Shown here: positions 9,077-17,329 of the stretch, piece after piece
Layout: the number at the start of each line of letters is the position of its first letter
How positions within the stretch are numbered: position 1 is the first letter of the stretch
Made by a program: the position numbers and the translations under genes
NCBI RefSeq assembly: GCF_011777495.1
Contig: NZ_JAATJS010000007.1
Coordinates: 1 to 64,000 of the forward strand
Origin: Microvirga terricola
GTDB taxonomy: Bacteria > Pseudomonadota > Alphaproteobacteria > Rhizobiales > Beijerinckiaceae
DNA length: 64,000 bases
Reading direction: 5' to 3'
Notes under the pieces: model-generated
The model's input: only the letters and a program-made list of their open reading frames with translations
What the model was told of the DNA's origin: nothing
Database searches by the model: none

Positions 9077-11287
9077 ATGATCCGCAACGACGTCGCCAGC
9101 ACCCCGGAGCTGGTCAAGGAGCACGGGCTGAAGCCTGACGAATACGAGCGTTTCGTGGCGCTCATCGGCCGCACGCCGACGATTACCGAACTCGGCATTG
9201 TGTCGGCCATGTGGAACGAGCATTGCTCGTACAAGTCCTCGCGCATGCATCTGCGCGGCCTGCCGACGAAGGCGCCGTGGGTTATCCAGGGTCCCGGCGA
9301 GAATGCAGGCGTGATCGATATCGGAGATGGGCTCGCCTGCGTGTTCAAGATGGAGAGCCACAACCATCCCTCCTTCATCGAGCCCTACCAAGGCGCGACG
9401 ACGGGTGTCGGCGGAATCTTGCGCGACGTGTTCACCATGGGCGCGCGCCCCATCGCGGCGCTGAATTTTTTGCGCTTCGGCGAACCTAATCACCCGAAGA
9501 CCCGTCACCTCGTGTCTGGCGTCGTTGCGGGCATCGGCGGCTACGGCAACTCCTTCGGCGTGCCGACTGTTGGCGGCAGCGTCGGCTTCCATCCGCGCTA
9601 CAACGGCAACATTCTCGTCAACGCCATGGCGGTGGGCCTCGCCCGCACCAATGAGATTTTCTACGCAGCGGCGACCGGCGTCGGAAATCCCATCGTCTAT
9701 CTCGGCTCCAAGACCGGGCGTGACGGCATCCACGGCGCGACCATGGCCTCCGCCGAGTTCGACGATGCCTCCGAGGAGAAGCGCCCGACCGTGCAGGTGG
9801 GCGATCCCTTTGCAGAAAAGCTGCTGCTCGAAGCCTGCCTTGAACTCATGAAGTCCGGCGCGGTCATCGCGATCCAGGACATGGGCGCAGCGGGCCTCAC
9901 CTGCTCCGCCGTCGAAATGGGTGCGAAGGGCGATCTCGGCGTCGAACTCGACCTCGACAAGGTGCCCTGCCGCGAAGAGGGCATGACGGCCTACGAGATG
10001 ATGCTCTCCGAGAGCCAGGAGCGCATGCTCATGGTGCTCAAGCCCGGCATGGAGAAGGAAGCGGAAGCCATCTTCGTGAAATGGGGCCTCGATTTCGCGG
10101 TCATCGGCAAGACCACCGACACGCTGCGCTTCGTGGTGAAGCACCACGGCGAGGTGATGGCCGACCTGCCGATCAAGGAATTGGGCGACGAAGCGCCGCT
10201 CTACGACCGCCCGCACATTCCCAACACCCATCTGCCGGTCATCGCGCCGGAAAGCGTGAAGGCCCCGGTCTCGGAAGCCGACGCGCTCGTCAAGCTCGTG
10301 GGTTCGCCCGACCAGTGCTCCAAGCGCTGGGTGTGGGAGCAGTACGATCACCTGATTCTCGGCAACACCGTCCAGATCCCCGGCGGGGACGCCGGCCTCG
10401 TGCGGATCGAGGATGGGCCGAAGGGCCTTGCCATGACCACCGACGTGACGCCGCGCTATTGCGAGGCCGATCCGGTCGAGGGCGGCAAGCAGGCGGTGGC
10501 GGAAGCCTGGCGCAACATCACCGCCGTCGGCGGCCTGCCACTCGCCATCACCGACAACCTGAACTTCGGCAGCCCCGAGCGGCCCGAGGTGATGGGCCAG
10601 TTCGTCGGCTGCCTGCGCGGCATTTCGGAAGCCTGCCGCGCGCTCGACTTCCCCGTCGTGTCCGGCAACGTGTCGCTCTACAACGAGACCAACGGTCAAG
10701 GCATTCTGCCGACCCCGGCCATCGGCGGCGTCGGCCTGCTCGACGACGTGACGGTCAATGCCTCCGTCGCTTTCAAGGACGAGGGAGAGGCCATCATCCT
10801 CATCGGCGAAACTGCAGGCTGGCTGGGGCAGTCGATCTACCTCCGCGACATCTGCGGCCGCGAAGAAGGCGCGCCACCGCCGGTCGATCTCACCACCGAG
10901 CGGCGTAACGGCGACTTCGTGCGCCAGCTCATCCGCTCGCGACAGGTCAAGACGGTGCACGACTGCTCCGATGGCGGCCTCGCGCTCACGCTGGCCGAGA
11001 TGGCGATGGCCGGCGGAATCGGCGCGACCATTGCCACCGCGCCGGAGGGCTTGGCCCTCCATGCCTTCCTCTTCGGTGAGGATCAGGGCCGCTATGTGCT
11101 CGCCGTCGACCCGGATGAAGCCGCTGACATCCTCTATGAGGCCGCATCCATCGGCGTTCCGGCGATGGCGCTCGGCATCACGGGCGGCGATTCGTTGATT
11201 CTGCCCGGCGGGCAGGCCATATCGGTGACGAAATTGAAGGCAGCGCATGAATCCTGGCTGCCGGACTACATGGCCGGCAAGGCTTGA
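9077..11287 (+). CDS. purL: phosphoribosylformylglycinamidine synthase subunit PurL
   Basis: The 736-residue small-type PurL is the synthetase subunit that converts FGAR to FGAM with ATP and PurQ-derived ammonia. The conserved features are [12 protein letters not shown], the KMESHNHPS nucleotide motif, [12 protein letters not shown], the [10 protein letters not shown] loop, and the second-half GNVSLYNET. The reading frame is open from 9017, but the conserved N-terminus ([13 protein letters not shown]) starts at the ATG at 9077, as in other alphaproteobacteria. It lies about 120 bases downstream of purQ. Confidence 0.96.
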   Translation: MIRNDVASTPELVKEHGLKPDEYERFVALIGRTPTITELGIVSAMWNEHCSYKSSRMHLRGLPTKAPWVIQGPGENAGVIDIGDGLACVFKMESHNHPSFIEPYQGATTGVGGILRDVFTMGARPIAALNFLRFGEPNHPKTRHLVSGVVAGIGGYGNSFGVPTVGGSVGFHPRYNGNILVNAMAVGLARTNEIFYAAATGVGNPIVYLGSKTGRDGIHGATMASAEFDDASEEKRPTVQVGDPFAEKLLLEACLELMKSGAVIAIQDMGAAGLTCSAVEMGAKGDLGVELDLDKVPCREEGMTAYEMMLSESQERMLMVLKPGMEKEAEAIFVKWGLDFAVIGKTTDTLRFVVKHHGEVMADLPIKELGDEAPLYDRPHIPNTHLPVIAPESVKAPVSEADALVKLVGSPDQCSKRWVWEQYDHLILGNTVQIPGGDAGLVRIEDGPKGLAMTTDVTPRYCEADPVEGGKQAVAEAWRNITAVGGLPLAITDNLNFGSPERPEVMGQFVGCLRGISEACRALDFPVVSGNVSLYNETNGQGILPTPAIGGVGLLDDVTVNASVAFKDEGEAIILIGETAGWLGQSIYLRDICGREEGAPPPVDLTTERRNGDFVRQLIRSRQVKTVHDCSDGGLALTLAEMAMAGGIGATIATAPEGLALHAFLFGEDQGRYVLAVDPDEAADILYEAASIGVPAMALGITGGDSLILPGGQAISVTKLKAAHESWLPDYMAGKA

Positions 11288-11299
11288 GGAACTGACACG

Positions 11300-11536
11300 A
11301 TGCCGATGGATGCGCGCGAAATCGAAAACATGATCAAGGCCGCCCTCCCCGACGCGGAGGTCGAGATCAAGGATCTGGCGGGAGACGGCGATCACTACGC
11401 CGCCACCGTCTCCTCCTCGGCCTTCAAGGGCAAAAGCCGGGTGCAGCAGCACCAGATGGTCTACGCGGCGCTGCAAGGCCGCATGGGCGGCGCGCTGCAC
11501 GCTCTTGCACTGACGACACTGACGCCCGACAATTAA
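11300..11536 (+). CDS. BolA family protein
   Basis: A 78-residue BolA/IbaG-type protein. The family's helix and the conserved invariant histidine region ([11 protein letters not shown]) are present, together with the [12 protein letters not shown] strand. BolA proteins pair with monothiol glutaredoxins to bind [2Fe-2S] clusters and take part in iron regulation. The monothiol glutaredoxin is the very next gene, which supports that partnership. It starts 12 bases after purL. Confidence 0.9.
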   Translation: MPMDAREIENMIKAALPDAEVEIKDLAGDGDHYAATVSSSAFKGKSRVQQHQMVYAALQGRMGGALHALALTTLTPDN

Positions 11537-11580
11537 TGATCGAACCCGGCGCCTTGAACGCCGAGGAACAGGAGAATTCC

Positions 11581-11916
11581 ATGACCGACGCCCGCCAGGT
11601 GATCGACAACGAAGTGAAGTCCAACGACGTCGTGCTGTTCATGAAGGGCACGCCGCAATTCCCCATGTGCGGGTTCTCGGGCCAGGTGGTCCAGATCCTC
11701 AACTACCTCGGTGTGCCCTATAAGGGCGTCAACGTTCTCGAGGACGAGGGCATCCGCCAGAGCATCAAGGACTATTCCAACTGGCCGACCATTCCGCAGC
11801 TCTATGTGAAGGGCGAGTTCGTCGGTGGCTGCGACATCACTCGCGAGATGTTCCAGGCCGGCGAGCTGCAGCAGCTCTTTGCCGACAAGGGCATCAAGAT
11901 CGAGCAGAGCGCCTGA
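11581..11916 (+). CDS. grxD: monothiol glutaredoxin, Grx4 type
   Basis: A 111-residue monothiol glutaredoxin with the CGFS active site at 30-33, preceded by FMKGTPQFPM. The glutathione-binding motifs WPTIPQLYVKGEFVGG and CDITREM follow. It carries and delivers [2Fe-2S] clusters with BolA. I chose the ATG at 11581 because AGGAG lies 6-7 bases upstream; the frame is open to 11536, where it touches the bolA stop. It is the last gene of the purine operon, with a clear terminator after it. Confidence 0.93.
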   Translation: MTDARQVIDNEVKSNDVVLFMKGTPQFPMCGFSGQVVQILNYLGVPYKGVNVLEDEGIRQSIKDYSNWPTIPQLYVKGEFVGGCDITREMFQAGELQQLFADKGIKIEQSA

Positions 11917-11940
11917 GGCGCTGCGCCAATCACGTATTCA

Positions 11941-11967
11941 AAAGCGGGGCCCATCCCCGCTTTTTTA
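11941..11967 (+). terminator. intrinsic terminator after grxD
   Basis: AAAGCGGGG, a short CCCAT loop region, then CCCCGCTTTTTT: a strong G/C stem directly followed by a run of T. It should end the purC-to-grxD transcript. Confidence 0.88.
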
Positions 11968-12087
11968 TTGGGCCGCCGCCTGCGCCCGATGTTTTGTCAC
12001 ATAGCCCCGACCCGGCGCTTTCGGGCACATTGCGCCCGCATTCGCCGCCACAAGAACGATATGCGGCGATCTTCGATCGGGGGTTTC

Positions 12088-12402
12088 ATGTCCGAACAGC
12101 AAACGAACGTCGTCATGTTCAGGCCGCGCAAGGGCGCCGAGATACGGTACCCGGCCAAAAGCCTGCTTGAGAGGGTCTATGCGGCCGGCTCCATCGCGGT
12201 CGCGGCGGACGACATCGCCACCAAGACGGCAGCCACGATGCTGGAAGCGCTAGGTTTGCTCGTCATCGAGCAAGTGCAGATCAACGGCACGATCCAGCCA
12301 GTCATCCGCGGCCAAGCGACAGGCCGACCGTGGCGGCTATCCAAGCCCGCCTTCACCGGGCGGGCCGGGGCGCCGGATGGAATGGGAGCCTTTCTGGCCT
12401 AG
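12088..12402 (+). CDS. hypothetical protein, 104 residues
   Basis: A small soluble protein that I do not recognise. It opens SEQQTNVVMFRPRKGAEIRYPAKSL-like, has a central mixed helical part, and ends in a glycine/alanine-rich tail. No signal peptide, membrane segment or metal motif is seen. The ATG at 12088 follows a G-rich stretch (GGGGG, 7-8 bases upstream). The open frame upstream (from 11968) reads through A/G-poor sequence directly after the terminator and is unlikely to be coding. It converges on the tlpA-like gene, 3 bases away. Confidence 0.55.
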   Translation: MSEQQTNVVMFRPRKGAEIRYPAKSLLERVYAAGSIAVAADDIATKTAATMLEALGLLVIEQVQINGTIQPVIRGQATGRPWRLSKPAFTGRAGAPDGMGAFLA

Positions 12403-12405
12403 CGC

Positions 12406-13065
12406 CTAGGAACGTCCCAAAGCCGCGCGCATGAAGGCCAGCGCGTCCGGCGAAGCCCATTCCGCGGGGCCCTTCAGAAGCGCCAGTTCGCAGCCGGAAT
12501 CATGCACGACGAAGGTCGCCGGCAGGCCGACCACGTGCCCGGACTTCTGGAGCGTCTGCAAAACCTTGCCCGTCGGGTCCGCGTAGTAGGCGAGGTTGTG
12601 GACCCCGTTCTCCTGCAGCCATGCCCTCGGCTTGTCGGGGTTGCGGGTGTCGACATTGATCGCGACGACCTCGAAATCCTTGCCGCCGAGTTCCGCCTGG
12701 AGCTTGTCGAGCGCCGGCATTTCCTGGCGGCACGGCACGCACCACGTCGCCCATAAATTCACGAGAATCGTTTTGCCGCGGAAGTCGGACAGCGTTTTGG
12801 GCTGGCCGTCCGGTCCGGTGAAATTGATCGCGGGCGCGGGTTTTGGCGTGCTGCTCACCCCGACGGCCGCCACCTCGCCCTTCGCCAGGGGTTTGAGACT
12901 ATCGAGAACGGGCTTCGCGAGCCGGCATTCGGAGGCGCCGGAAGCGGTCAGCTCCGGCCTCGAAAGCCCATACCAAACGCCGGCAGCGGCAACGAGGCCC
13001 AGCCCGACGATGACGGCGGCCCAGAGGAGACGGGGCACCGAACGCGTGTGAGATGCAGAAGACAT
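12406..13065 (-). CDS. tlpA: TlpA/ResA-type membrane-anchored thioredoxin
   Basis: A 219-residue thiol-disulfide reductase with one N-terminal membrane anchor at about 12-32 and a periplasmic thioredoxin domain. The active site is WCVPC at 108-112. The TlpA/ResA insertion and the cis-proline (GLPATFVV) are present, along with the extra cysteines ASECRLA and HDSGCEL also seen in TlpA. TlpA reduces apo-copper chaperones and cytochrome oxidase subunit II for heme-copper oxidase assembly. In many Hyphomicrobiales it is divergent from argH-lptM-lysA; here an RTX gene occupies the argH place. Confidence 0.88.
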   Translation of the reverse strand: MSSASHTRSVPRLLWAAVIVGLGLVAAAGVWYGLSRPELTASGASECRLAKPVLDSLKPLAKGEVAAVGVSSTPKPAPAINFTGPDGQPKTLSDFRGKTILVNLWATWCVPCRQEMPALDKLQAELGGKDFEVVAINVDTRNPDKPRAWLQENGVHNLAYYADPTGKVLQTLQKSGHVVGLPATFVVHDSGCELALLKGPAEWASPDALAFMRAALGRS

Positions 13066-13158
13066 GATCCATGCATCTGACGCGTTTTCTCGCGCCCCTC
13101 AACCCCCGAACGCGGCGGGATGATCACGATCCCGTGCTGCTGGGAGCGGCAAAGCGGG

Positions 13159-15222
13159 TCAGATCACAAAGAAATCCGCCGACGTCATCTTCAGATTCTT
13201 GGACAGGGTCACGAATTGCATCGCCTTGCCCTTGCCCGACCCATCGGCATCGTAGAGGAGCGCGCCGGTCTTGTCGTTGTAGATGATACGGTCATCCTTG
13301 TCGTGAGCCGCCGCGCCGATCCAGAAAGCGCCCTTCGCTAGCGCACCCTTCTTCGCAATTTTCGAGAAGATCGATTTGGCGAGATGAATCGTGTCGTCCT
13401 TGACGTTGAAGTCGACGATCTTGTCCACGTTGGTCTTGGCGTTGAGCTTCGTATCGAAGATGAAGGCGTCCTTGCCGATCCCGCCTTTGAGCGTATCCTT
13501 ACCAAGGCCACCGGCAAGCTTGTCGTTACCGGATCCGCCATCGATTACGTTGGCGCCGGCATTGCCGGTGATGACATTGGTCAGAGAATTGCCCGTCAGC
13601 TTGAGGGATGCGGCACCCGCCGCGGTGAGATTCTCGAGGAAGGCGGCAAGCTTATAGTCAATGAGCGTGATCACCGTGTCGGTGCCGCCGGACGAGGTTT
13701 CGACAACCTTATCGGCAGCATTGTCGACATAGTAAGTATCATTCCCGGCCCCACCCTGCATCGTGTCGGCCCCCGTGCTGCCATTTAGCACGTTTGCCAA
13801 ACTGTTGCCGACGAGAGTGTCGTTCTTGTTGGCGCCGCCCAGGTTGATGTTGGCGATACCCTCCTGGGCCTTGAGGACTTCAACCTCGGTATCGTTGCCG
13901 AGATTGGCGGTGTAGCCGACGATGATGGTATCGTACCCTCCACCTCGCTCCTCGATGACGGCATCGCCGGGCGTCAAGTAATAGACGTCATCGCCGGCGC
14001 CGCCGACGAGGGTGTCGCGCCCCTCGCCGCCCCTAAGGATGTCACTTCCGGCATACCCATAGAGCTTGTCGTCACCCCGCCCACCCGACAGGGTGTCGCC
14101 ATAGATCGTGCCGCCGAACTGTTCACCGCCGTCGCCGGCCTGCCATTGAACGCCCGTAGGACGCGGATCGAAGATCTGCGAGAGCGTCTGCGCAGCATCG
14201 CCGTTGTGGTCGACCCAGGAAGTGACGAACCGTCCATCGTTGAGCACGGTCAGCGAGTGGCCGTCCTGATCTCCCGTCTTGTTTGCCCCAATGGTGAAAG
14301 GAGCGAAGACCTCACCGCCGGAGGAGTTGTACGTGGCAGCGACGATATCCGAATCCGCGCCATAGCGAGAGAACGCCACCGCAAAACCGCCATCCGGCAG
14401 CGCCTTGACCACGGGCGAAGCGACGCTTGCATCGTTGTTCTTGTAAATAAGGATCTCGTCGCTGACGGGGGTGCCGTTCCCGTCATATATCCGGGCCTTG
14501 AGCGCCCCACCCGCCGCGACGCCATCGCCCCAAACGGCGACGAAGCGGCCATTGGCGAGGGCAGCAATCGCCGGCGGAGACGAGACATTGTCGAGATGCG
14601 TGATCGTGACAATCCTCTCCGAACCGACATAGGCAACGAGATCAACGCCCGGATCCAAGTCTGGAATCACATAATCGAGCGTCACGCCGACGCCGGTCGT
14701 CAACCCGGCGCTCACGGGCATGGAGCCGTGGGAAGATAGAGGCTCATCATGCTCTTGAACCCCGGCTTTATCGAAGAACGCACGCCGAACCGTCGTCGCG
14801 TCTTCGTAAGAGATCATGTAGGTGCCGTCGGCCAACGCAGCGATTCGCGGGGAAGAAAGCGCCGTACCCGCACCGACCGCAATGATACCGCTGTCCGCTT
14901 CATGATTGGCGCGCATGATCTGAGACTTGATCGTCGTTGCGCCCAGCCCATCGTCTTGCGTCCAGGCGACGACATAGCGGCCATCGCCGAGCACGGAAGC
15001 GGCGATGGAGGTGATGAAGCCGCTGGAAGCCGACGCGAGGACGAAGACCGCCCCGCTCGGCGTGCCATCGGCATTGAAGACACGGGCGACAGCGTCGCTC
15101 CCTCCTCCCTCCTTCGCGCGGCTCCACACAGCGAGAAGCGTGCCGTCCGCCAGCGCCGTCAGTTCAGATGCGGTTCCCCCAGCAATCAGTTGTTCGGATC
15201 CCGACAGAACAGGTTGCGCCAT
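13159..15222 (-). CDS. RTX calcium-binding exoprotein
   Basis: A 687-residue predicted secreted protein. The N-terminal ~370 residues are repeated beta-type units with recurring SPxIAALADGTYMISY / GRFVAVW patterns, resembling a beta-propeller. They are followed by RTX nonapeptides (GGRGDDKLYGYAGSDILRGG, GGAGDDVYY, then further copies with GNDTYYVDNAADKVVE-type linkers) that bind calcium and fold outside the cell. The last ~100 residues are a conserved alphaproteobacterial RTX ending that finishes in NLKMTSADFFVI, the presumed type I secretion signal. There is no N-terminal signal peptide, as expected. The ATG at 15222 has GAGGG 6-7 bases upstream. The C-terminus matches the larger RTX protein at 17330-20893. 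No type I exporter is in the window. Confidence 0.85.
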   Translation of the reverse strand: MAQPVLSGSEQLIAGGTASELTALADGTLLAVWSRAKEGGGSDAVARVFNADGTPSGAVFVLASASSGFITSIAASVLGDGRYVVAWTQDDGLGATTIKSQIMRANHEADSGIIAVGAGTALSSPRIAALADGTYMISYEDATTVRRAFFDKAGVQEHDEPLSSHGSMPVSAGLTTGVGVTLDYVIPDLDPGVDLVAYVGSERIVTITHLDNVSSPPAIAALANGRFVAVWGDGVAAGGALKARIYDGNGTPVSDEILIYKNNDASVASPVVKALPDGGFAVAFSRYGADSDIVAATYNSSGGEVFAPFTIGANKTGDQDGHSLTVLNDGRFVTSWVDHNGDAAQTLSQIFDPRPTGVQWQAGDGGEQFGGTIYGDTLSGGRGDDKLYGYAGSDILRGGEGRDTLVGGAGDDVYYLTPGDAVIEERGGGYDTIIVGYTANLGNDTEVEVLKAQEGIANINLGGANKNDTLVGNSLANVLNGSTGADTMQGGAGNDTYYVDNAADKVVETSSGGTDTVITLIDYKLAAFLENLTAAGAASLKLTGNSLTNVITGNAGANVIDGGSGNDKLAGGLGKDTLKGGIGKDAFIFDTKLNAKTNVDKIVDFNVKDDTIHLAKSIFSKIAKKGALAKGAFWIGAAAHDKDDRIIYNDKTGALLYDADGSGKGKAMQFVTLSKNLKMTSADFFVI

Positions 15223-15498
15223 AATGAGCCCTCTCAACAAAACCGTTACGTTATCTCATCATTATTGAGCTGAGATGGCGGTGTCACCTGAAATGTCCTT
15301 ACGGAGCGCAATGGAAAGCGGACCAGGGCTGGCGAGCAGGGCGTAAAGCCCAGCTGCAGCCTCGGTTGCGGCAAGGCGAACCGGTTTGCCTGCCGGGATC
15401 TCGTGGCAATAGAAGATTCGGAGCGCGTGAACCCTGTTCTAGCCTCTCGCCTCCGCGGCTCCTTCCCGTTATGGTGCGGCCACGTTTCGGAGCATCTG

Positions 15499-15750
15499 AT
15501 GTCGCCACGCCTTGTTTCTTCCCGCGCAGTGCTTGTTGCGGGCCTCCTCGTCCTCAGCCTCTCGGCCTGTGGCCGCCGCGGCGCGCTTGAGCCCCCGCCG
15601 GATCCCTCGGCTCCGACGGCTCAGCAGGGGGCCGCAAGCGGGAGCGAAGATGAAAGTGCGCTCCCCTCGCCGGTCGGCACACAGCGTAAAAAGGTCAACC
15701 GCGCCTATAAGATCCCCGACCAGCCCTTCATCCTCGACCCGCTGCTCTAG
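15499..15750 (+). CDS. lptM: LptM-like small lipoprotein
   Basis: An 83-residue lipoprotein with a hydrophobic leader and the lipobox LSACG followed by RRGALEPPPDP, the classic opening of the YifL/LptM family, which lies just upstream of lysA across proteobacteria. LptM helps the LptD/E outer-membrane LPS transporter mature. The rest is low-complexity and ends in KIPDQPFILDPLL. The ATG at 15499 has CGGAG a few bases upstream. lysA starts 8 bases after the stop. Confidence 0.85.
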   Translation: MSPRLVSSRAVLVAGLLVLSLSACGRRGALEPPPDPSAPTAQQGAASGSEDESALPSPVGTQRKKVNRAYKIPDQPFILDPLL

Positions 15751-15758
15751 GCCCGGCC

Positions 15759-17027
15759 ATGCATCATTTCGCCTACCGTCAGGGCGTTCTCCATGCGGAG
15801 GACGTCGATCTGCGCCGTCTCGCGGATGAAGTCGGAACCCCGTTCTATTGCTATTCCTCGGCGACGCTGGAGCGGCACTATCGCGTCTTCGCTGAAGCTT
15901 TTGCCGATACCGACACCCTCGTCTGCTACGCCATGAAGGCGAATTCGAATCAGGCGGTGCTGCGGACACTCGGCCGCCTTGGGGCCGGCATGGATATCGT
16001 CTCCGAGGGAGAACTGCGCCGCGCGCTTGCGGCGGGTGTTCCGGGAGAACGGATCGTCTTCTCCGGCGTCGGCAAGACCAAGGCCGAGATGGCCTTTGCC
16101 CTCGACAGCAACATTCTCTGCTTCAACGTCGAATCCGAACCCGAGCTCGAGGCCCTGTCGGACGTCGCCATTTCCAAAGGACGGCGCGCGCCGATCTCAA
16201 TCCGCATCAACCCCGATGTGGACGCCAAGACCCACAAAAAGATTTCGACCGGCAAATCGGAGAACAAGTTCGGCATCCCGATCGCCCGCGCGCGGGAGGT
16301 CTATGCCCGGGCAGCGCAACTGAAAGGCATCGAGATCACCGGCGTCGATATGCATATCGGCAGTCAGATCACGGATCTTGAGCCGTTCGACAACGCGTCG
16401 GCGCTGCTCGCGGAGCTTGCCCGCGATCTGATGTCCGACGGGCACAAGCTGCATCACATCGATCTGGGGGGCGGCCTCGGCGTTCCCTATCGTGAAGACA
16501 ACGAGCCCCCGCCGGACCCACAGGCCTATGCCGAGATCATCAAGCGCCATACGCGCGGCCTCGGCCTCAAGCTCGTTTTTGAAATGGGCCGCCTGATCGC
16601 CGGAAACGCTGGCATCCTGGTGACGCAGGTTATCTATGTGAAGGAAGGCGCGGGCAAGACTTTCGTCATCGTCGACGCTGCGATGAACGACCTGATCCGC
16701 CCGACGCTCTACGACGCCTATCACGACATCAAGCCTATCGTGGAACCGGCGCGCGATGCAAAGCACATCGTGGCCGACGTGGTCGGCCCCGTCTGCGAAA
16801 CGGGCGATTATCTGGCGCTCTCCCGCGATATGCCCGCAGTGAAGCCGGGCGATCTCCTCGCCCTCATGACCGCCGGAGCCTACGGCGCCGTCCAGGCGAC
16901 GACATACAACACCCGTCGGCTGGTGCCCGAAGTGCTTGTGCGCGATTCCGATCACGCCGTCGTGCGGCCCCGCCCGTCTTATGAGGATCTGATCGATCTC
17001 GACCGGGTTCCGGGCTGGCTAATCTAG
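15759..17027 (+). CDS. lysA: diaminopimelate decarboxylase
   Basis: A 422-residue PLP enzyme that makes L-lysine from meso-diaminopimelate in the last step of lysine synthesis. It is a fold-type III decarboxylase with the PLP lysine at residue 60 in YAMKAN, the GLGVPY glycine loop, the MHIGSQ motif and the catalytic GPVCETGD cysteine. The length is normal. It is the second gene of the lptM-lysA unit. The usual downstream neighbour (DUF4175) is displaced by the leftward RTX gene. Confidence 0.96.
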   Translation: MHHFAYRQGVLHAEDVDLRRLADEVGTPFYCYSSATLERHYRVFAEAFADTDTLVCYAMKANSNQAVLRTLGRLGAGMDIVSEGELRRALAAGVPGERIVFSGVGKTKAEMAFALDSNILCFNVESEPELEALSDVAISKGRRAPISIRINPDVDAKTHKKISTGKSENKFGIPIARAREVYARAAQLKGIEITGVDMHIGSQITDLEPFDNASALLAELARDLMSDGHKLHHIDLGGGLGVPYREDNEPPPDPQAYAEIIKRHTRGLGLKLVFEMGRLIAGNAGILVTQVIYVKEGAGKTFVIVDAAMNDLIRPTLYDAYHDIKPIVEPARDAKHIVADVVGPVCETGDYLALSRDMPAVKPGDLLALMTAGAYGAVQATTYNTRRLVPEVLVRDSDHAVVRPRPSYEDLIDLDRVPGWLI

Positions 17028-17056
17028 ATCGCAGCGACAGCCCCTTTTTCAAAGCT

Positions 17057-17087
17057 CGAAATCGCACGCCTCCGGCGTGCGATTTCG
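17057..17087 (+). terminator. long hairpin downstream of lysA
   Basis: CGAAATCGCACGCC, a TCC loop, and GGCGTGCGATTTCG: a 14-base-pair perfect stem with a three-base loop, 30 bases after the lysA stop. There is no T run, so it could be a terminator assisted by other factors, an mRNA-stabilising hairpin, or a small repeat element. Confidence 0.5.
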
Positions 17088-17277
17088 GACGCAGTGTTTA
17101 TCTGAACGCCCGACCAACTCGCGCATCGCTGAGACGCGATCAATTCGGCCCACATGATCGCGGATCTTAAGCCGCTATCCCACCACGTTGCCCGAAAAGG
17201 GCTGCGGGGAGTTCCTTTGCACCCCCGTGAAGTCGCAACCGCGGCGAGTAAGCAGGCTGCCGGAAAGCGCGCATAAC

Positions 17278-17310
17278 AAAACCCCGGCACTTTCGCGCCG
17301 GGGTTTGTTT
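17278..17310 (-). terminator. terminator after the large RTX gene
   Basis: AAACCCCGGC, an eight-base loop, then GCCGGGGTTT. It lies 20 bases beyond the RTX stop. Read leftward, the stem is followed by TTTTGTTAT; read rightward, by GTTT. It may therefore work in both directions between two convergent transcripts. Confidence 0.78.
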
Positions 17311-17329
17311 CGATCCTCCGATGATCGGG

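Larger units (their letters stand above)
17028..17329. other. intergenic region between lysA and the large RTX gene
   Basis: No gene is seen. The region contains a perfect 13-14-base hairpin at 17057-17087 and a terminator-like hairpin at 17278-17310. The sequence between them shows no coding pattern that I can support. Confidence 0.6.

Noticed and set aside
8993-11500. A leftward open frame of over 800 codons across purL and bolA
   Set aside because: It is a histidine- and arginine-rich shadow of purL. The purL frame has every expected motif.
15262-15439. Open leftward frame ending LALRKDISGDTAISAQ-like just before the first RTX gene
   Set aside because: It has no ATG, GTG or TTG start and no known homology. 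It could be a remnant of a coding region but cannot be supported.
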